Positions 1 through 14,166 of a DNA stretch of 64,000 nucleotides are shown piece after piece. Both the position numbers and the translations under genes were made by a program. The DNA is taken from positions 310,001 to 374,000 of the forward strand of contig JAQSEB010000104.1 of the NCBI GenBank assembly GCA_030063045.1. Reading direction: 5' to 3'. The notes beneath the pieces are model-generated. The model was not told the DNA's origin. It ran no database searches and saw only the letters and a list, made by a program, of their open reading frames with translations. Positions within the stretch are counted from its first letter, which is position 1, and each line of letters opens with the position of its first letter. The stretch is from Pratylenchus scribneri (taxonomy: Eukaryota > Nematoda > Chromadorea > Rhabditida > Pratylenchidae).

Positions 1-764
<764 letters not shown>

Positions 765-1050
765 GGTTTGGCCAAATTTATGGCCATTTTTATTTGATTA
801 TGGCCAAATGAATTGACTCCCATTTTTTCCCTCCCCCCTCGTCGGTCACACTAATCAACAAAAAGTAAGACATCATCTTTTTTAATAGGCGCACAAAATT
901 TCCGCAATCAATGTGTGCAAAACAATTGGGAAATAATCCATGTAAATTTATTCAATTATAAAAATATTTTTTAAATTTAATTTCAATTTAATTATGCAAT
1001 TTATTATTCAATTTTGATTATGGCCAGCAGCAATATTCCTTCCCCTCTCA

Positions 1051-1637
1051 TCATTTACGGTAATAAAGAACGGAAAGAATGATCAAAGCGACCACAGCCA
1101 ACAGAAATGCAATGATGAAAACAACGGCCACAATCTGAAAAATGGGTACAGTAGCAAAATATTCCATTTTAATGCAAATATTACGCTCATCGAATCACTG
1201 TTTTGGCGATGATCTTTGCATTCCAACATTTGCTTCTGATATTCAAGAAGTCTTTTCACTTGCTAAAATTCAATTATTTAGTTTTTATATTAATTATTTA
1301 CCTCAATCAAATCAGATTGATTGTGGATGGATGAATGGCATTCATCGATTATATAAATTGTTTTATTTCGGGCATCATTCATCTCATTTTCCCAATCTGA
1401 ATAAACAGTCACAAATTCATTTGTGCGATAAATGAGTTGTTGGCATGTTAAAATGGATGGATCTTTGCCAAAAATGTCCCTGTCCACCATGCCCAAAATG
1501 CTCATTTGTTGATCATTATCATCAGAAGAAAGAGGAAGAGAGGAATTTGATGGGGCGAGAACATTTTCGGCATCATCAGCGGCCAAAATTATGCCAAAAA
1601 ATGTAAAAGGCAGAAAAATAGAAAGCGGCAAAACCAT
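1051..1637 (-). CDS. Small type I membrane protein, unknown function
   Basis: Three phase-0 exons (1637-1302, 1262-1185, 1134-1051) encode 165 residues, starting at an ATG. Residues 1-19 are a signal peptide (MVLPLSIFLPFTFFGIILA). A Ser/Asn/Asp-rich stretch follows, then an extracellular part with three cysteines. The last 27 residues are one strongly hydrophobic helix ending in LYYRK, so the cytoplasmic tail is only a few residues. I do not recognise a family. It lies between the matrix metalloproteinase and the glypican genes on the same strand. The signal peptide, the C-terminal membrane segment and exact splice phases support a real gene. Confidence 0.7.
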
Positions 1638-2970
1638 TTTTATTTTTGTTTTCTATTGTTAAAAATTTTCTGAGAAATGAAATTCAATGAAATAAAGGAA
1701 ATTTTTTATAATTGAATCAACGAAATGTTGGGGGATGGGATCACGAGAATTTTCTAAAATGAATGAATTGAATTGTTATTTTTGTATTTATTTCATTTTG
1801 AATTGAATTTGATCAGAGGAAAAAAAGGTGGGAAATGGGCATTGGACAATGAGTTAAATAAAAAGTGAATAGAGGAATATGGGACTGATGTGAGGGAATT
1901 GATAGACCGGAAAACCATAAATATATAAATAAAATTATTTCATTATAATCTATCACATCAGTAGCAAGCGCCAAAAGAGTGACGATTGAACAAATGAAGA
2001 TACAATGGCAATGAAATTTGCCCTAATAAACACGGTTGTTTTGTTTATGTCATCATTTTATTTATTTATTTCACTGAAAAACAAAATCCAAAGGGGAGAA
2101 TATTCTTGAAATCATTCGGCGAGCGCATTCCCGCGCATGGAAAAAATTTCCAATGAGCAATACATCCATTCCCCCTGCTCTCTTCATCAGCAAAATATTT
2201 CTTCCAATTTCCCAATCTTTAATTCATTTTAAAATCAGCTGATGAAATTGAAATCAATGTTCAAAAATAGAAAAATTTGTTGACAATTTTTATGGAATAT
2301 ATTCTCGAATTAATTAATTTCGTTTAATAAATCATTTTTATTTATAATTAAAATTTTTTTATTGCCTATTTTTTAATTTATTAAAATGGAAAAAATTTTC
2401 ATTGAAAAAAATTTGGGGGATTCAACTGCTTCATCGAGTCAAGAAACCGGCTTGCAAACTGCGCATTCGATTGGGCCATGGCTTTGCCTCCGTCCTCCAT
2501 GCATGGTATATTTTAATTGGCCCCATGCCCTCCATAAGCCTCAAAAGACTTTTCCTTCTGGCCTTGTTGCTGTTGTGGTTGTTGTAGTTGTTGTGGTTCT
2601 TTGTCGACCTTGCCAAAGTCAACGCTTTTTTTGGCCCTACAGTATTGCCGACCGCACTTGACACTCGGCAAGGAGCACCGTACTCCGATGAAACCCACAT
2701 GATGCAAAATGAGCCAATCGCTTATATAGAAAGACCTCACTAAACTGGCAATAATTGTGTGGGAAGCAGCCAATGGCATCAAATTGAAGAAAGAAATGCC
2801 CCAACGAATAGCATTGACTCTCTCCCTTTCTCTAGTTTCTCTACCCCCCGCTGGCCGATCTATCCATTCTTCCTTGACCCCATTTTCACAGAGCAAAATA
2901 ATTTATGGGAAGCACTCAGCCAATGCGAAAGGGAAATTACATATAATTAAAAAATATTAAAATTATTTCA
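1638..2970. other. Intergenic, with an interrupted secreted-protein-like ORF
   Basis: AT-rich spacer between the membrane-protein gene and the 3' end of the glypican gene. The only coding-like content is on the plus strand near 2402-2950. One frame there has a signal-peptide-like segment (LKRLFLLALLLLWLL) followed by an in-frame TAG at 2585 and a TAA near 2741. A GTTGTTGTGG-type trinucleotide run covers the first stop. No clean gene model could be built. Confidence 0.4.
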
Positions 2971-5168
2971 TCAAATTTGTACAAAATATATAATAAAAAT
3001 ATAAAATAATATTAGAAGAAATATTTTTATTATGGCATCATTTCTCGAGTTCCTCTCACCGTTGTTCCCATTCCCTCCTTCATTTCTTCCATTCTTTTTA
3101 CTCCATTGTCGTTGATAAATAATTGGAAAATTTGGATTCCCAATTCCATCACCATAATATTCGTATTCGTTGTCCCAATCCCAATCGCCACTTCCCTTTA
3201 AATTCATAAAATTATTAAATTAAAAATTAATTTTGCCTCAATAGAATCCTCATCATCCAGTGGAATTCCCTTTTCCTCATAAATTAATCCATTTTTATTG
3301 GCCAATTCTTCGGCAATTGCTTCAAATGAATGCCTCAAATTCGCATATTTTTCTTCTAAAATTAATTAAAATAATTCAATATAAATTCCCTCCTTTTTTG
3401 CACCTGTTGGATATTCTCGATTATTTCGAATTGTATTATTCTTTTTAATATTCTCATCATTTTTGGCTGTTGATTGTTTCCATCGCCCAATTGTTGTTCC
3501 ATTCCAACAAAATTCGCCGGGACGCGATTGGATTCCGCCTTCTTTACAAAACATTCCAGGCAAAGAATGCCAAAATCCATTCTGACGAATAAGCTGAATT
3601 TTGGATTAATTCTAATTATTATTTCTTTAATGCCCAAAAGCTGACTTCGTCTTTGAATTGATCTGCCCATTTTTTAATCGCTTCAATGTTTTCAATGTTC
3701 AATAAATGAAATTGAATGGCATCCTCCTCCCCGCCATCAGAATAATCCATTGTTCCCGTTGAATTACTGTCCAATTCGATGTCAATATTTCTTTTCTTCC
3801 TTTCTCCGATAATTTTTTGAAAATCTTCACCAAAACAGCGGAAAAGAATCTGCCAAAATAAAAATGAAATATTTGTTTATTTCCTTACTCGACTCGACAA
3901 AAGTTGGCCTTTCTCCTGGAAATGCATAATAGCCTCGGAAATTTGAATAGGCAAAGGATGGAGGGCAAAATGAGGATTGTGGACAGATTGAAGTTGAGGA
4001 AGGAATTGAAGGAAAAGTGCTACAAAATTAAATGAATTTAAATGAAATATAGAAATGATTAACTGATTAATTGATTCCATTGTTGTTCAAATTCATTGAA
4101 TTCATTCAAACATTTTCGGAAAGTATTTTGGCAAAAATGAGGACAAGGTCGATGTAAAAGTGATTCAGCGGAACACAAATGGCAAAAACGCATTTGGACA
4201 AGTGAAATTGAGCAATTTGAGGGCACAGAAAATAGCTGAATTCATTGTTAAAATGAAATTCATATTAAAATGCACACTTTTCCCAATTTGTCCAATTGTT
4301 CATTGGCATTATGGAGGGCACAATTCAATGATGTCCAAAGACGAAATGTTCGATCCAACAATGTGGATATTGTGCCAGGAATTGTGCCAAATGGCGCAAT
4401 TTGAGGGAAATAATCGAGCATACATTTTTCTGCCTCCTGGCTAATTGTTCTCTGCAAAAAAAATATTCAAATTTTTAATTCATAATTTAAAAATGGACCA
4501 GCGGATTCAAAAGGGAAAATTCGGCAACAAAAATTCGGGAAAAAAATATTTCCAGAGTTTTGGAAAAATTTGCATTGCAAAAATTGGGCGAATCAAACAT
4601 TTTGTTTAAATCGGCAAAAAATTCATCGAAAATCTAAATTATTAAATTATTTTGGGGAATTTAATTTGGAATTTGGACCATTTGATTTTGGACAAAGAAA
4701 TGGCCATAAGTTCGTTTGAAAAGAATTCCCAAAATATTCGAAGTTTCATTGATGGCATTTTTGAAATGTTCTAAAGAATAAATTAATTTAATTAATGAAA
4801 GGAAAAGAATAAATTACCGGCTAATTTTTGGGCATTTTGGTCGAAAGATGATTTAATTAGGCTAATTTGGGTTTGAATATTCCTTTCCAATTCTATTTGA
4901 ACAATTCGCCGAAATTCAGCCTCCAATTTTTGTGTACAACAAGTTTGGCCGAAAGGAAGGCAAATTTGGAGGGAATTTGCTATAAAAAAGAATAAAAACA
5001 ATGAAGAATTGAATATTTACATTTTATAGGCTCAATTGGCAATTCTTGGATGGAAAATTGAGGGAATTCGGTGTGAATGAAGGAACAAGTTGCTTGGCAA
5101 AATGATGGACTCATTAATTGGGAAATGAGCAAAATTATGATGGAAATTATTCTCAAAATTATTTGCAT
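2971..5168 (-). CDS. Glypican (GPI-anchored heparan sulfate proteoglycan)
   Basis: A cell-surface heparan sulfate proteoglycan core protein, the family that tunes growth-factor gradients. Eleven exons (5168-5021, 4979-4818, 4770-4679, 4633-4499, 4451-4278, 4235-4064, 4019-3889, 3849-3646, 3593-3404, 3355-3237, 3195-2971) join without a phase break to 583 residues, a normal glypican length. The signal peptide starts at MQIILRIISIIILL. The family cysteine patterns are present: CLPFGQTCCT near the N-terminus, CHLC...RPCPHFC in the middle and FCWNGTTIGR late. The C-terminus has an acidic Ser-Gly attachment site (EGSGDWDWDNEYEYYGDG) and ends in a hydrophobic GPI signal. The last intron has a GC donor (GAG|GCAAAA). 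C. elegans has two glypicans, gpn-1 and lon-2; I cannot tell which is the orthologue. Confidence 0.92.
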
Positions 5169-8100
5169 TTCAACATTTGAAGAAGCCGTCCATTTGGGAA
5201 TTTTGAGCAGGCCAAAATTGTGGAAAAAAGGCACGTCAAATATTACTGAAAGAAATAAATATTCTGTAAAATAAAAATTCAAAATAAGGAAAGAAAGAGG
5301 AAAATTGTAATTTTCTCATGGAATTTTTTGCCCCTAGGAAAATTATATATGCACATCAGACTTGGATGGATCGGACAAAAAACCAACAATGAATTGGGAG
5401 AAAGGGGAAGAAAAGGGTTTGGCCGGTCGTTCATCACAATGGACAGTGAATTGGATGACCTCTTCCATTTATTCAGTGGAATGAATGGAAAAAATGGGGG
5501 CATTGTGGCATTGGGAATGAATGGAATTGGATATTCGGCACACCTTTTCCCCTCTATTTTTGTTCATTTCCAGTACAAATCGGAAATAGATGGGTGCGGC
5601 TTTCAACAGAAAATAATACAAAATTTGCGATTAGAAACAGGCGCCAATAAATGATCCGGAATGGCCGATTTTGGCACAATTTATGCCTTTTGGCATGAAT
5701 TAGCCTCCTCTTTCCTTCCTCTTTTCCCAGCCAATTCATTTCAGTGCGCATTTGCCATTTTGGCGACCACCGCGCGAGGCGGCCAATGGACAAACGGGTA
5801 AAGGAGGATTTGGACTTGGGAGGAAGAATAAATGAGGAAGAAGAGGAAGAAAGCGTCGCTTTTTGTCGCCCAACGGTTACCCCAATTTTGCCCTCCAAAC
5901 CAACACCAACAGCAGGGAGGTCAGAAATGAAGGGGAAGTCGGCATCATGAAAAGGACAAAAGAGGATTGAGAGGAGGGAATGGATTGATGGGGCCATAAA
6001 AATTGTAAATTTTGTTATTGAATGAACCATCCAATTTTAACAAAATGTGTTGATATTTTTCAGTAAAAAATTTGTAACTATGAATTGAGTAGAAAAGATC
6101 ATTTGCATTTTGCTAATACCGTATTTTTCTATTAGAAGCCCCTTCTCCATTAGAAGCTACCTTGAAGGGTCTCTGAAATTCATAAGCCTAGGGGATTCCT
6201 AATAAAAAATGGTATATTTTTTTTAATTTAAAAGAAATATTTTTAAAATTTGCATAATAATCCAATCCAAACCAAAATCTACTCAATTCATTCACAAATT
6301 CACATCCATTCATTTTTTCTATTGTTAATTGAAATATTTTGCAGCTGTGCTGTGAATTAAATTAACAAATAGATCAAAAAATATTTATTTTTATACTTAT
6401 GGATGGATATAGATGAATTTTAAAATTCAATAAATAAATTAACATAAATAGAAGAATATATTGCGCATTAATTAATCAAATATTTAATAATTTATATTAT
6501 GAATTAATAATTTAAAATATTTTTATTCTTTTGGTCTTTCTCAAACCTAAAAATAGCCGTTCACAATTTCTGCTAATTAAAACGGAAAGGTAACATAAAA
6601 AAGAATAATTAATTTTTTTGAACCCATCCATCACAAAAATGCAGTTTTTTGAGAATTGATGTACTAGATGAATTAATTTTGTTGCCAAATTTGGTCGATG
6701 ACCAGAATTTTGAATGAATGGGTGTCACAAAAGAATAAAGAAATAAATTGAATGAATGAATGAACATGGAATGAACAATGAATAAATGATTGTACTGGTG
6801 CCATTTCAATTCACTTTTGTTTCCAATATATTTTATATTCATCTGCTGAAAGAACTTTTGCCAATTTTGCGCCATTCATTTTGCCACGACAAATGCCCAT
6901 TCCCTTTGTTATCGTTTTCGCCACCAATTGGAACATTGATGTGAAAATCCCGAGGGAATCAAGTACGAATTAATTACCATTCATGGAAGTGGGAATAGAT
7001 GGATGGGGAATGAATAGCTAATAGGGAAATGTGACCCATAAATAAATTTGCATTCATTCATTCAGAACTCAAGAGTGGCTACATATATTTTATATTCCCT
7101 TGCCTTTCTTCTTTCCTGCCAATTCGCCTTCCTCATTTCCATGATTATCCCAAAGGCCAATTTCTTCCAATTCAACAAATGTTTCGATTCGGTGATTTTA
7201 TTATGATAATTTTGAATCAAAATGTCACAAAAAATCGGCCCTCCTTACTTTAATTTCCATAATTCATTTGATGTCATTTTTCCACCCGAAATTGTGCCAT
7301 CCATTCATTTCCTTCTTTCCCTCAAATTCATTTTTGGCATTCTCATTTTTGATCTTTTTCCGTAAAAAACCAGTTATATTTTATCAAATCGCAAAAAGGT
7401 ACAAAAATAATAAATTTTCCCTTCATTCCCAATGATCAGCTGAGTTTGAATGAATGAGAATATACTAAATTGCTGCTTTTCCCTTCCATTTTCCATTCTT
7501 TTTCACGCATCTTTTTCATTCAGCTAATTCACATTCATTTGCGCAAATTCCCTCCCAATTTTCTTATTTTCGGCTAATTTTTGTTGACCAAAGAGCACAA
7601 ATTTAGGAGGAGGCAAAAAGGGGAAATAATATAAAAAACTGGAAAAAAACGTGGGTTTATTTATTTTTCACATTCTTTCAAAATTTTCACGAGTTTTTTT
7701 GGTTACCATCCAAAATTATTCGGTCAACAATTTCATTCCTTTTACAAACAAATTGACCATGAATTTGGCGAATTCCAATTGGCATTTTCCATCCATTCCC
7801 CAATAATTTTGTTGCAATCAATTTTTCGTATTTCTCCTTGACCCAAACCCAATTTTTGCAATAAATTCACCCGAATCTTCCAATTCTTCCTCCATAGAAA
7901 TATTTAAAGTATTCGACAGGTAATGGGACCAAAAATGCCAAAAACAATTAAATATTTAATAATTTGTTCTGATCATTACATTCTTCGGTCCACTAAATGG
8001 TAGCAAAGGAGTGAAGAACTCACACAGTTTTGGTTTAATCAAATATTAAATTTGGTGTTAACTCCAAACTAAACTGAAACTACCAAGTCCAAATGGGTTT

Positions 8101-10885
8101 ATTTCCTTCCAATAAACTGGTTCCAGGGTCATATTCTTGGAAGAAAAGGGAGCAACAACCTGTGATGCTTATTTTTCCTTCCTTTTTTTTTGTTTTTTCC
8201 CTTCCATTTTCCATAAAATTATCAGTAAAGTTTTCATCGAAAACAAGCAACATTCATTCATCCCATTCATTCTATTCATTCCTGAAAACAATAAATCCAA
8301 TTTTAAACTCATTTTCTTCCATTTATTTTCATTCAACATTTTGTAACATTTACCCCGTGATATTCAGTTACATTTTAGCCGGGTTTTCCTTTTCCCTTAA
8401 ATGCCCGATTGGAATGATTTCATTTAAATTCACAAAATTTAACAATTTCCACCGTGATTTTGGGTAATTTATACTCATTTTTTGTGCAAGGAAAAAACAC
8501 ATTAAAATCGCAAATGGCAGGGAAATTTTAAAAAGGGAAATTTGTTTGGAACGGAGGCTGATTGACAATTTCAAGGGGGATCATGAGATGAGGACATGCG
8601 CACTCAACACCGAACATCAATTCATGGTCAATTTCATCCAATCGGCGGTATTTTCTCCTTTTTTGATAAAATTTTTGCTACAAAAATTGGGAAAAAAACA
8701 AATTGTTGAATCGGCGAAATATTTTTGGGAAAGAAAAAAGGGACCAATGGGATACGATAGTTGGTTGAGCAATGAATTTTGGTTCTTTGCAATATTTAGT
8801 AAACATTTAATATAAACCGAACTTATTAGGGAAGAGCAAAAATCGCCCAATTATGAAATAGGGGTTTAATTTAATTGGGTCCACCTCCATCCACTGGGGA
8901 TTGGCTTTTTAATTTGTTGGTTTCCATACAAATTATCCTTCACTCCAATACAAAACACAAATGTTATTTTATTTATTATTATTATTTTATCCTTCTGAGA
9001 ATTTACTGTTAATTCAACACCCACTTTATTATTGTTTTTTATTCCATTTTGGTGTTGTTTTTCCACCATCCAATCTCATTATCCCCCGCATCCAATATTG
9101 TCCATTTACAGGCTTCTATTTAATCCCTGTAGCAATTTTAAATGGCCATTATTTTATGATTTGCCCCGAGGAAAAGTCAAAGAAAAGGAAAAGCAATATT
9201 GACTAGGAATCGGCAAAGACGCTTCGATCGAGAATTCGGTTCGACTTACTTAGAACCGAAAATTCAAAAAATTTTTAATTCTAATTTTGGTTCAGGTTTT
9301 CCCGAATCAGAACCGAATAGGGTCCCTAATTTACTCGAACGGGAACCCGACCGTTCTCTAATATTGACCCTCCACTCAAAGATTTGATAAATATGGAATT
9401 GGTTTTATATATTTTGCGATTAATTTGCCCTCTGCTAATTTACTAATGTTCCAGCATTTCCTCGCCTACTTTTCCTCACATGGTCCACATTGTGGAATTG
9501 ACATTGTGTGAATGTGAATTGGCCAATCGCGTGGTTTTCCTCCCTCTTTTCATTCCCTCCAAAGTTCCTTTGGCCTCATTCAATTTTGTTATTTTGTTGT
9601 ACAAATTTCTGCAAAAAGAAGCAACCTCTTTTTAAACCGTAATTTCATCCACTTTTCCCTTTCTAAATAAATAAAATTTGTTTATTAAATAAAAATTTGC
9701 CCCAATTCCTTCGTCCAATTCATTTAGTGCTAATTTCCTCTCCAAATTTCCTTCCTTCCAATTTTTTTACTTTTCCTTTTTTGCTGTCTTCTCCAAATTA
9801 ACTGAATTACTCTTGGCCATTTTGTTGGCCAATCATTCATTTCACGCCAGATTAACTCAATTTGCATCCACCCTCAATTGTGCCCTAATGAATTCTAAGT
9901 ATTTTGCCACACAGTCTGGACTGGACTTTGTGGCAAAATTTCAATGGCTTATTCTTCAAAGTATAAAAATCAAATAAAACCACAAATTTGACCAAAATTT
10001 GGACATAAAAAATTGCAAAAAGGAGGGGAAAGTCCAAGTCAAAACAGCTGATTTTACCCTCACTCAATCAACAAATACAATAGAGGGGGGTTTTTCCTCC
10101 TGATTATGGCCACCTCACCCATTTTTCCTCCCTTTTAGGCTTTTTCACTCCATTCTTCACATTGCCCCATTCCAACTTTTCCCTTTGTATTGTGCAATCA
10201 TCCACCCATTCCCCCTTCAATTCACGCCGTTCCATCGGCGCAAAAAGTGTCCAATCACATCACTTTTAGCTAATATCATTCCCTCCTTCTTTTTTCCATT
10301 CATCTTTGGGGTCACGCTTGTTTTGATCAAAAACACAATAAAGGTTGAACATATTGTTGGAACATTAAATGAGCAAATATTATTGGCCAAAAAATATTAT
10401 TGGCCCAAAAAATGGGCATAAATGTTCCGAGTAATTCCATTGGGAATTATTCATTCTAATTATTTCCGGTAATTTAATTTCAATAATAATAAAAAACAAT
10501 TTATTATTGGTGGATTATGCATTTCCGGGACCAAAAAGCATAAAATGAAACATCAAAACATCTGCTCTGTTTTTTTACATTCCTTTCCTACAGCGTCATT
10601 CCCGAGGAATGCGAAATAAGTAGAAAAGATCGGCCATTCGGCAAAGAGAAATTCATTCCAACTTTTTGTAAAATGCAACATTTTTACATTTTAAAATTAT
10701 TATTTGGGGGGAATATTACGCATCCCCTAAGTTCAATGTCAAACATTTTGTCATTTTCCAATCGGCTAAAGAGCAAAGATGGGGCAAATTTGGGTCCTTT
10801 CATTCATTCATTTTTGCTTTGTCCATCCATTATATTCCATCATCAAATTTTTTTCTCGATCTCAAATTCCTCTCTTTGCCCATTT

Positions 10886-11816
10886 CGCGGGTGTGCGTTA
10901 GATAAATAGTGCCAATTGTTGCGTTAGATAAAAAAGTGCCAATTTGTCGCGTTAGATAAAAAAAGTGCCAATTTGTTGCGTTAGATAAAAAAGTGCCAAA
11001 TTTTTGTTTAAAGGTAAAAATGGCCAAAAGGGGGAGCGCGGGATATATCCGGATATATGGGGATTAAGGTGGATATGGTCGGATTAAGAGGGATTAATGC
11101 CTGAAATGAATGGGTGATTTCTGATGGATTAAAGTAGGTAAAGAAATTAGCCTGAAGCTTAGAGAGTGCGCGAGATTAAGCCGGATATAGTGGGATTAAA
11201 GTGGATATAGGGCGATTAAGCCAAATTATACCCAGATATCGATGGGAAAGTGTCCGGTGGATCACTGTAAGGAAGGGGAAGTAATAGAGGCTAAGAGAGT
11301 TCATGGGATTAGGTCGGATATAGGGGATTAAGGTGGATAAGGGGATTAAGCCCTGAAAAAGATGGGCTCGAGTCCTGGTTTAAGCTGTTTTGCTCCGGCT
11401 TCGCGAAATTCCTATGCTCCGAATTCCTAATCCTAATCCCTAGCTCCTAACTAGGCTCATCCGGCTTAATCCTCCAATATCCATCTTAATCCCTATATAT
11501 CTGGTTATATTCCGCGTGTTCCGAACCCTATATACTTAGCCCCTAGATCAAATGCCGCCCTTAACCCTAACCCTAAACCTCTAAGATGAGACTTAATCCG
11601 GCTTAATCCCCCCATTATCCACTTTAATCCTCCTATATCCGGATATATCCCGCGCTCCCCCTTTTGACCCATTTATACCTTTAAACAAAAATTTGGCACT
11701 TTTTTATCTAACGCAACAAATTGGCACTTTTTTTATCTAACGCGACAAATTGGCACTTTTTTATCTAACGCAACAATTGGCACTTTTATCATTTTTTTAT
11801 CTAACGCGTGTGCACC
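10886..11816. mobile_element. Fold-back element with internally repeated inverted ends
   Basis: The two ends are long inverted repeats (roughly 10886-11070 and 11635-11816). Each carries about four copies of a ~33-bp unit containing CGTTAGATAAAAAAGTGCCAA, followed by a shared GGGGGAGCGCGGGATATATC segment. The middle is full of short degenerate motifs of the type GGATTAAGGTGGATAT on the left and their complements on the right, so the whole 0.93 kb is a weak palindrome. Both sides are flanked by GCCCATTT (10878-10885 and 11817-11824), a candidate 8-bp target duplication. There is no transposase ORF, so it is non-autonomous. Confidence 0.75.
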
Positions 11817-13127
11817 GCCCATTTTGCGCATTTCCTTTCCAATTTTTGACCTTTGGACAGCAAAAAATTCTTCGCATTTTAAGGAAAGTGATTTGATTGA
11901 TCTTTTATTCAATTTTAATAAAAAAATTTGCGTAAAAAAGGAAAGGAATTAAAATCGAGAACGATGGTCGGTCATTCATTGGTGCAATGCAAAATGAAAT
12001 TAATCAGCCCATCAAAATGCTCCCTCCTCTCCCATTTCCTCCCACTCCAAATTCTGATTATTCAACGACCACCCGAATATTCAAATTTATAATTTAATTT
12101 ACCAATTTGAACCTTGAACCTCATAAATTGAATTTGGTTCCAAAAATGCCATCACAATTTAAGGTTAAAAAATGAATTTAATTTAATTTAATTGAACTAA
12201 TAAATCAAATAAATAAAATCAACCCATTCCCACCTCCAATGGCACACCCATTCATTGAATTGGTCTCTTATCAAATATAAAATAAATAAAATGAATTCCA
12301 ATTCCAATCCAATTCATTTCAAGAAAATGATGTCAATTTGTGTCCTCAAATAAATTTTAAAAATGATAATATAAATTGCAGGTGTAATTTTTAATTCACC
12401 AATTTTTAAGGCAACATTTTAGGACGTCATTTCCCCTTCCAAGCCATAAAATATATACTCCCACTTACCCAAAAATTACCATTTTCACATCATATTTTGC
12501 TTTCTCCGTAAGTAAACTCCTCCAAAATAACCGCCAATTTCCCCCGAAGGCGTCCATTCCCCCCCCCCCCCCCCCAATTCTCCACATCCTCCAACTTTTT
12601 TGCGCATCCATCGCCCACACATAATATTCCAACAAAATGGCCCCTTTGCCCCCCAGTCCATTCAGTCCAATGTCCATCCATTTCCATTCTAATTCCAATC
12701 CAAATATAGCACAGTTGGCAATCATCAATCCCAGCAAAAAGCGGATTTTGTCCAACCCTAAAATTATTTCATGGGGGAATTCCCCCCTTCGCCTTGAGGG
12801 GAAATTGCCAATGAACTCATTGAGAATGTGGGTTCTATTCCCTCCACCCCCTTAATCTGTGTTTTTGCGCATAAAATGGGCCTTTTAAAAAGGGGGAATT
12901 TTCCATTTCCCATCATTCATTTCGTCTTTCCATTTTTTCCATTTTGATCATTTTTAATTTTTTTTTCCTCATTTAATTCCAATTTTATGCCATTTTTTTC
13001 CTTTGCTTTCCAAAAATAAATTTTAAAATTCAAGCACAAAAATCCACACAATTTTGTGGCTATTGTTGAAAGGGAAGGAACATGTGAATGAATTGAGGCT
13101 CAATCAACTCAAAAAATAGTGTCGAAA

Positions 13128-13604
13128 ATGGGTCACGGCACTGGATGCCATTTTCGTATGACCCTCACCTTCCTTTTGGCCATTGTTTTTACACAATCCA
13201 TTCATTTACATTTTTGTGCGCGCTGTTTCCATTTTGGTCCAGTTTCTAATCAGCTGCCAGAATACACGCAATTTGTCGACGTAGAATCAAATGCCATGGG
13301 AAATGGGAGTGGGGATATCCTCTGTGGCCTTCTATTGTTTTATTTTCTTCATTATTTCCCAATTTTTGGACAATCAAAGAAAGGGATCCTTTCCCAATGT
13401 GTCCCTTATTGGAAATGCCGCTTTGATAAAAACTACAAAAATTCATTAATCTTTTATTTCTTTTCAAAAATTATTAATTTATTCATTTTTGGAGGATGTG
13501 AATTGAACACATTGGCCTCATTTCCTCGAATTTTTCATTTCCTATCCATAAAATATTGTACAATGTACACCCAAAAATGCTTTCAATTTCCTTCCTTTGG
13601 TTAA
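13128..13604 (+). CDS. Possible secreted protein, structure uncertain
   Basis: An ATG at 13128 opens a frame to 13604. Residues 11-35 look like a signal peptide (MTLTFLLAIVFTQS), followed by a plausible mature start with good codon use up to about 13305 (PEYTQFVDVESNAMG). After that the frame becomes hydrophobic and low in complexity, as a translated intron would be. A GTGGGG donor lies at 13309. A piece reading SQCVPYWKCRF comes later in the frame. The first exon may be real and the rest mis-joined. No family recognised. Confidence 0.3.
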   Translation: MGHGTGCHFRMTLTFLLAIVFTQSIHLHFCARCFHFGPVSNQLPEYTQFVDVESNAMGNGSGDILCGLLLFYFLHYFPIFGQSKKGILSQCVPYWKCRFDKNYKNSLIFYFFSKIINLFIFGGCELNTLASFPRIFHFLSIKYCTMYTQKCFQFPSFG

Positions 13605-13843
13605 CCAAAGTGCATTCATCATTGTCCATTTATTCCAATATTAAAAATAAAGCCAAGAATATCCTCTTTCCAATGCCCAAATCCTTTCCCCCAATTCATT
13701 GTCCATAAAATGACTCGTTCCTCCTTAATGGAACGTGTGATCCAAAATTAAATGGCTATTTGGTTAGTCATTTTCTCATTTCCCATAAAAATAATTTCAA
13801 AAATTGTCCACATTTTTCCCAATCTGAGATTATTGGGGACACC

Positions 13844-14166
13844 ACAATTGGACATGGAATAGTCTAGCGTCTATGGGGCCAGAGCTGCCGGATAAATTTA
13901 TATAGCATTTTATTAGGCATAAAATTATCTCAAATGAAATCAAAAGAATGTGCCAATCTTGAATATAGCAAGTAATGGCCAGAAAATGGCCAGAAGTACA
14001 ATTTTAATTCAACCTACTGTTTTTTGGCCATAACTCTGTAAAATCCAATTAATGGCCAATGCTTTTGATATCATTTTGTAGCTAATTTTATGCCTAATAA
14101 AATGCTATATAAATTTATCCGGCAACTCTGGCGCCATCGACGCTAGACTATTCCTTGTCCAATTGT
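13844..14166. mobile_element. Palindromic MITE, 323 bp
   Basis: Near-perfect terminal inverted repeats of about 95 bp (from ACAATTGGACATGGAATAGT at the left, and its complement ending at 14166). Both arms include GCCGGATAAATTTATATAGC and TTATTAGGCATAAAATTA. The unique centre is about 130 bp and has no ORF. It lies 0.5 kb upstream of the cystine-knot-like gene. Confidence 0.8.

Noticed and set aside
5554..6030. 158-codon minus-strand frame and its plus-strand antisense with a Glu run
   Set aside because: No splice sites, no domain, and both strands look equally open; strand cannot be decided.
9199..9387. Charged ORF with EPNRVPNLLEREPD
   Set aside because: It reads a GAACCGAA-type simple repeat.
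11560..11580. CCCTAACCCTAAACC resembling a telomere repeat
   Set aside because: Only about two and a half units, inside the fold-back element among many similar degenerate motifs.
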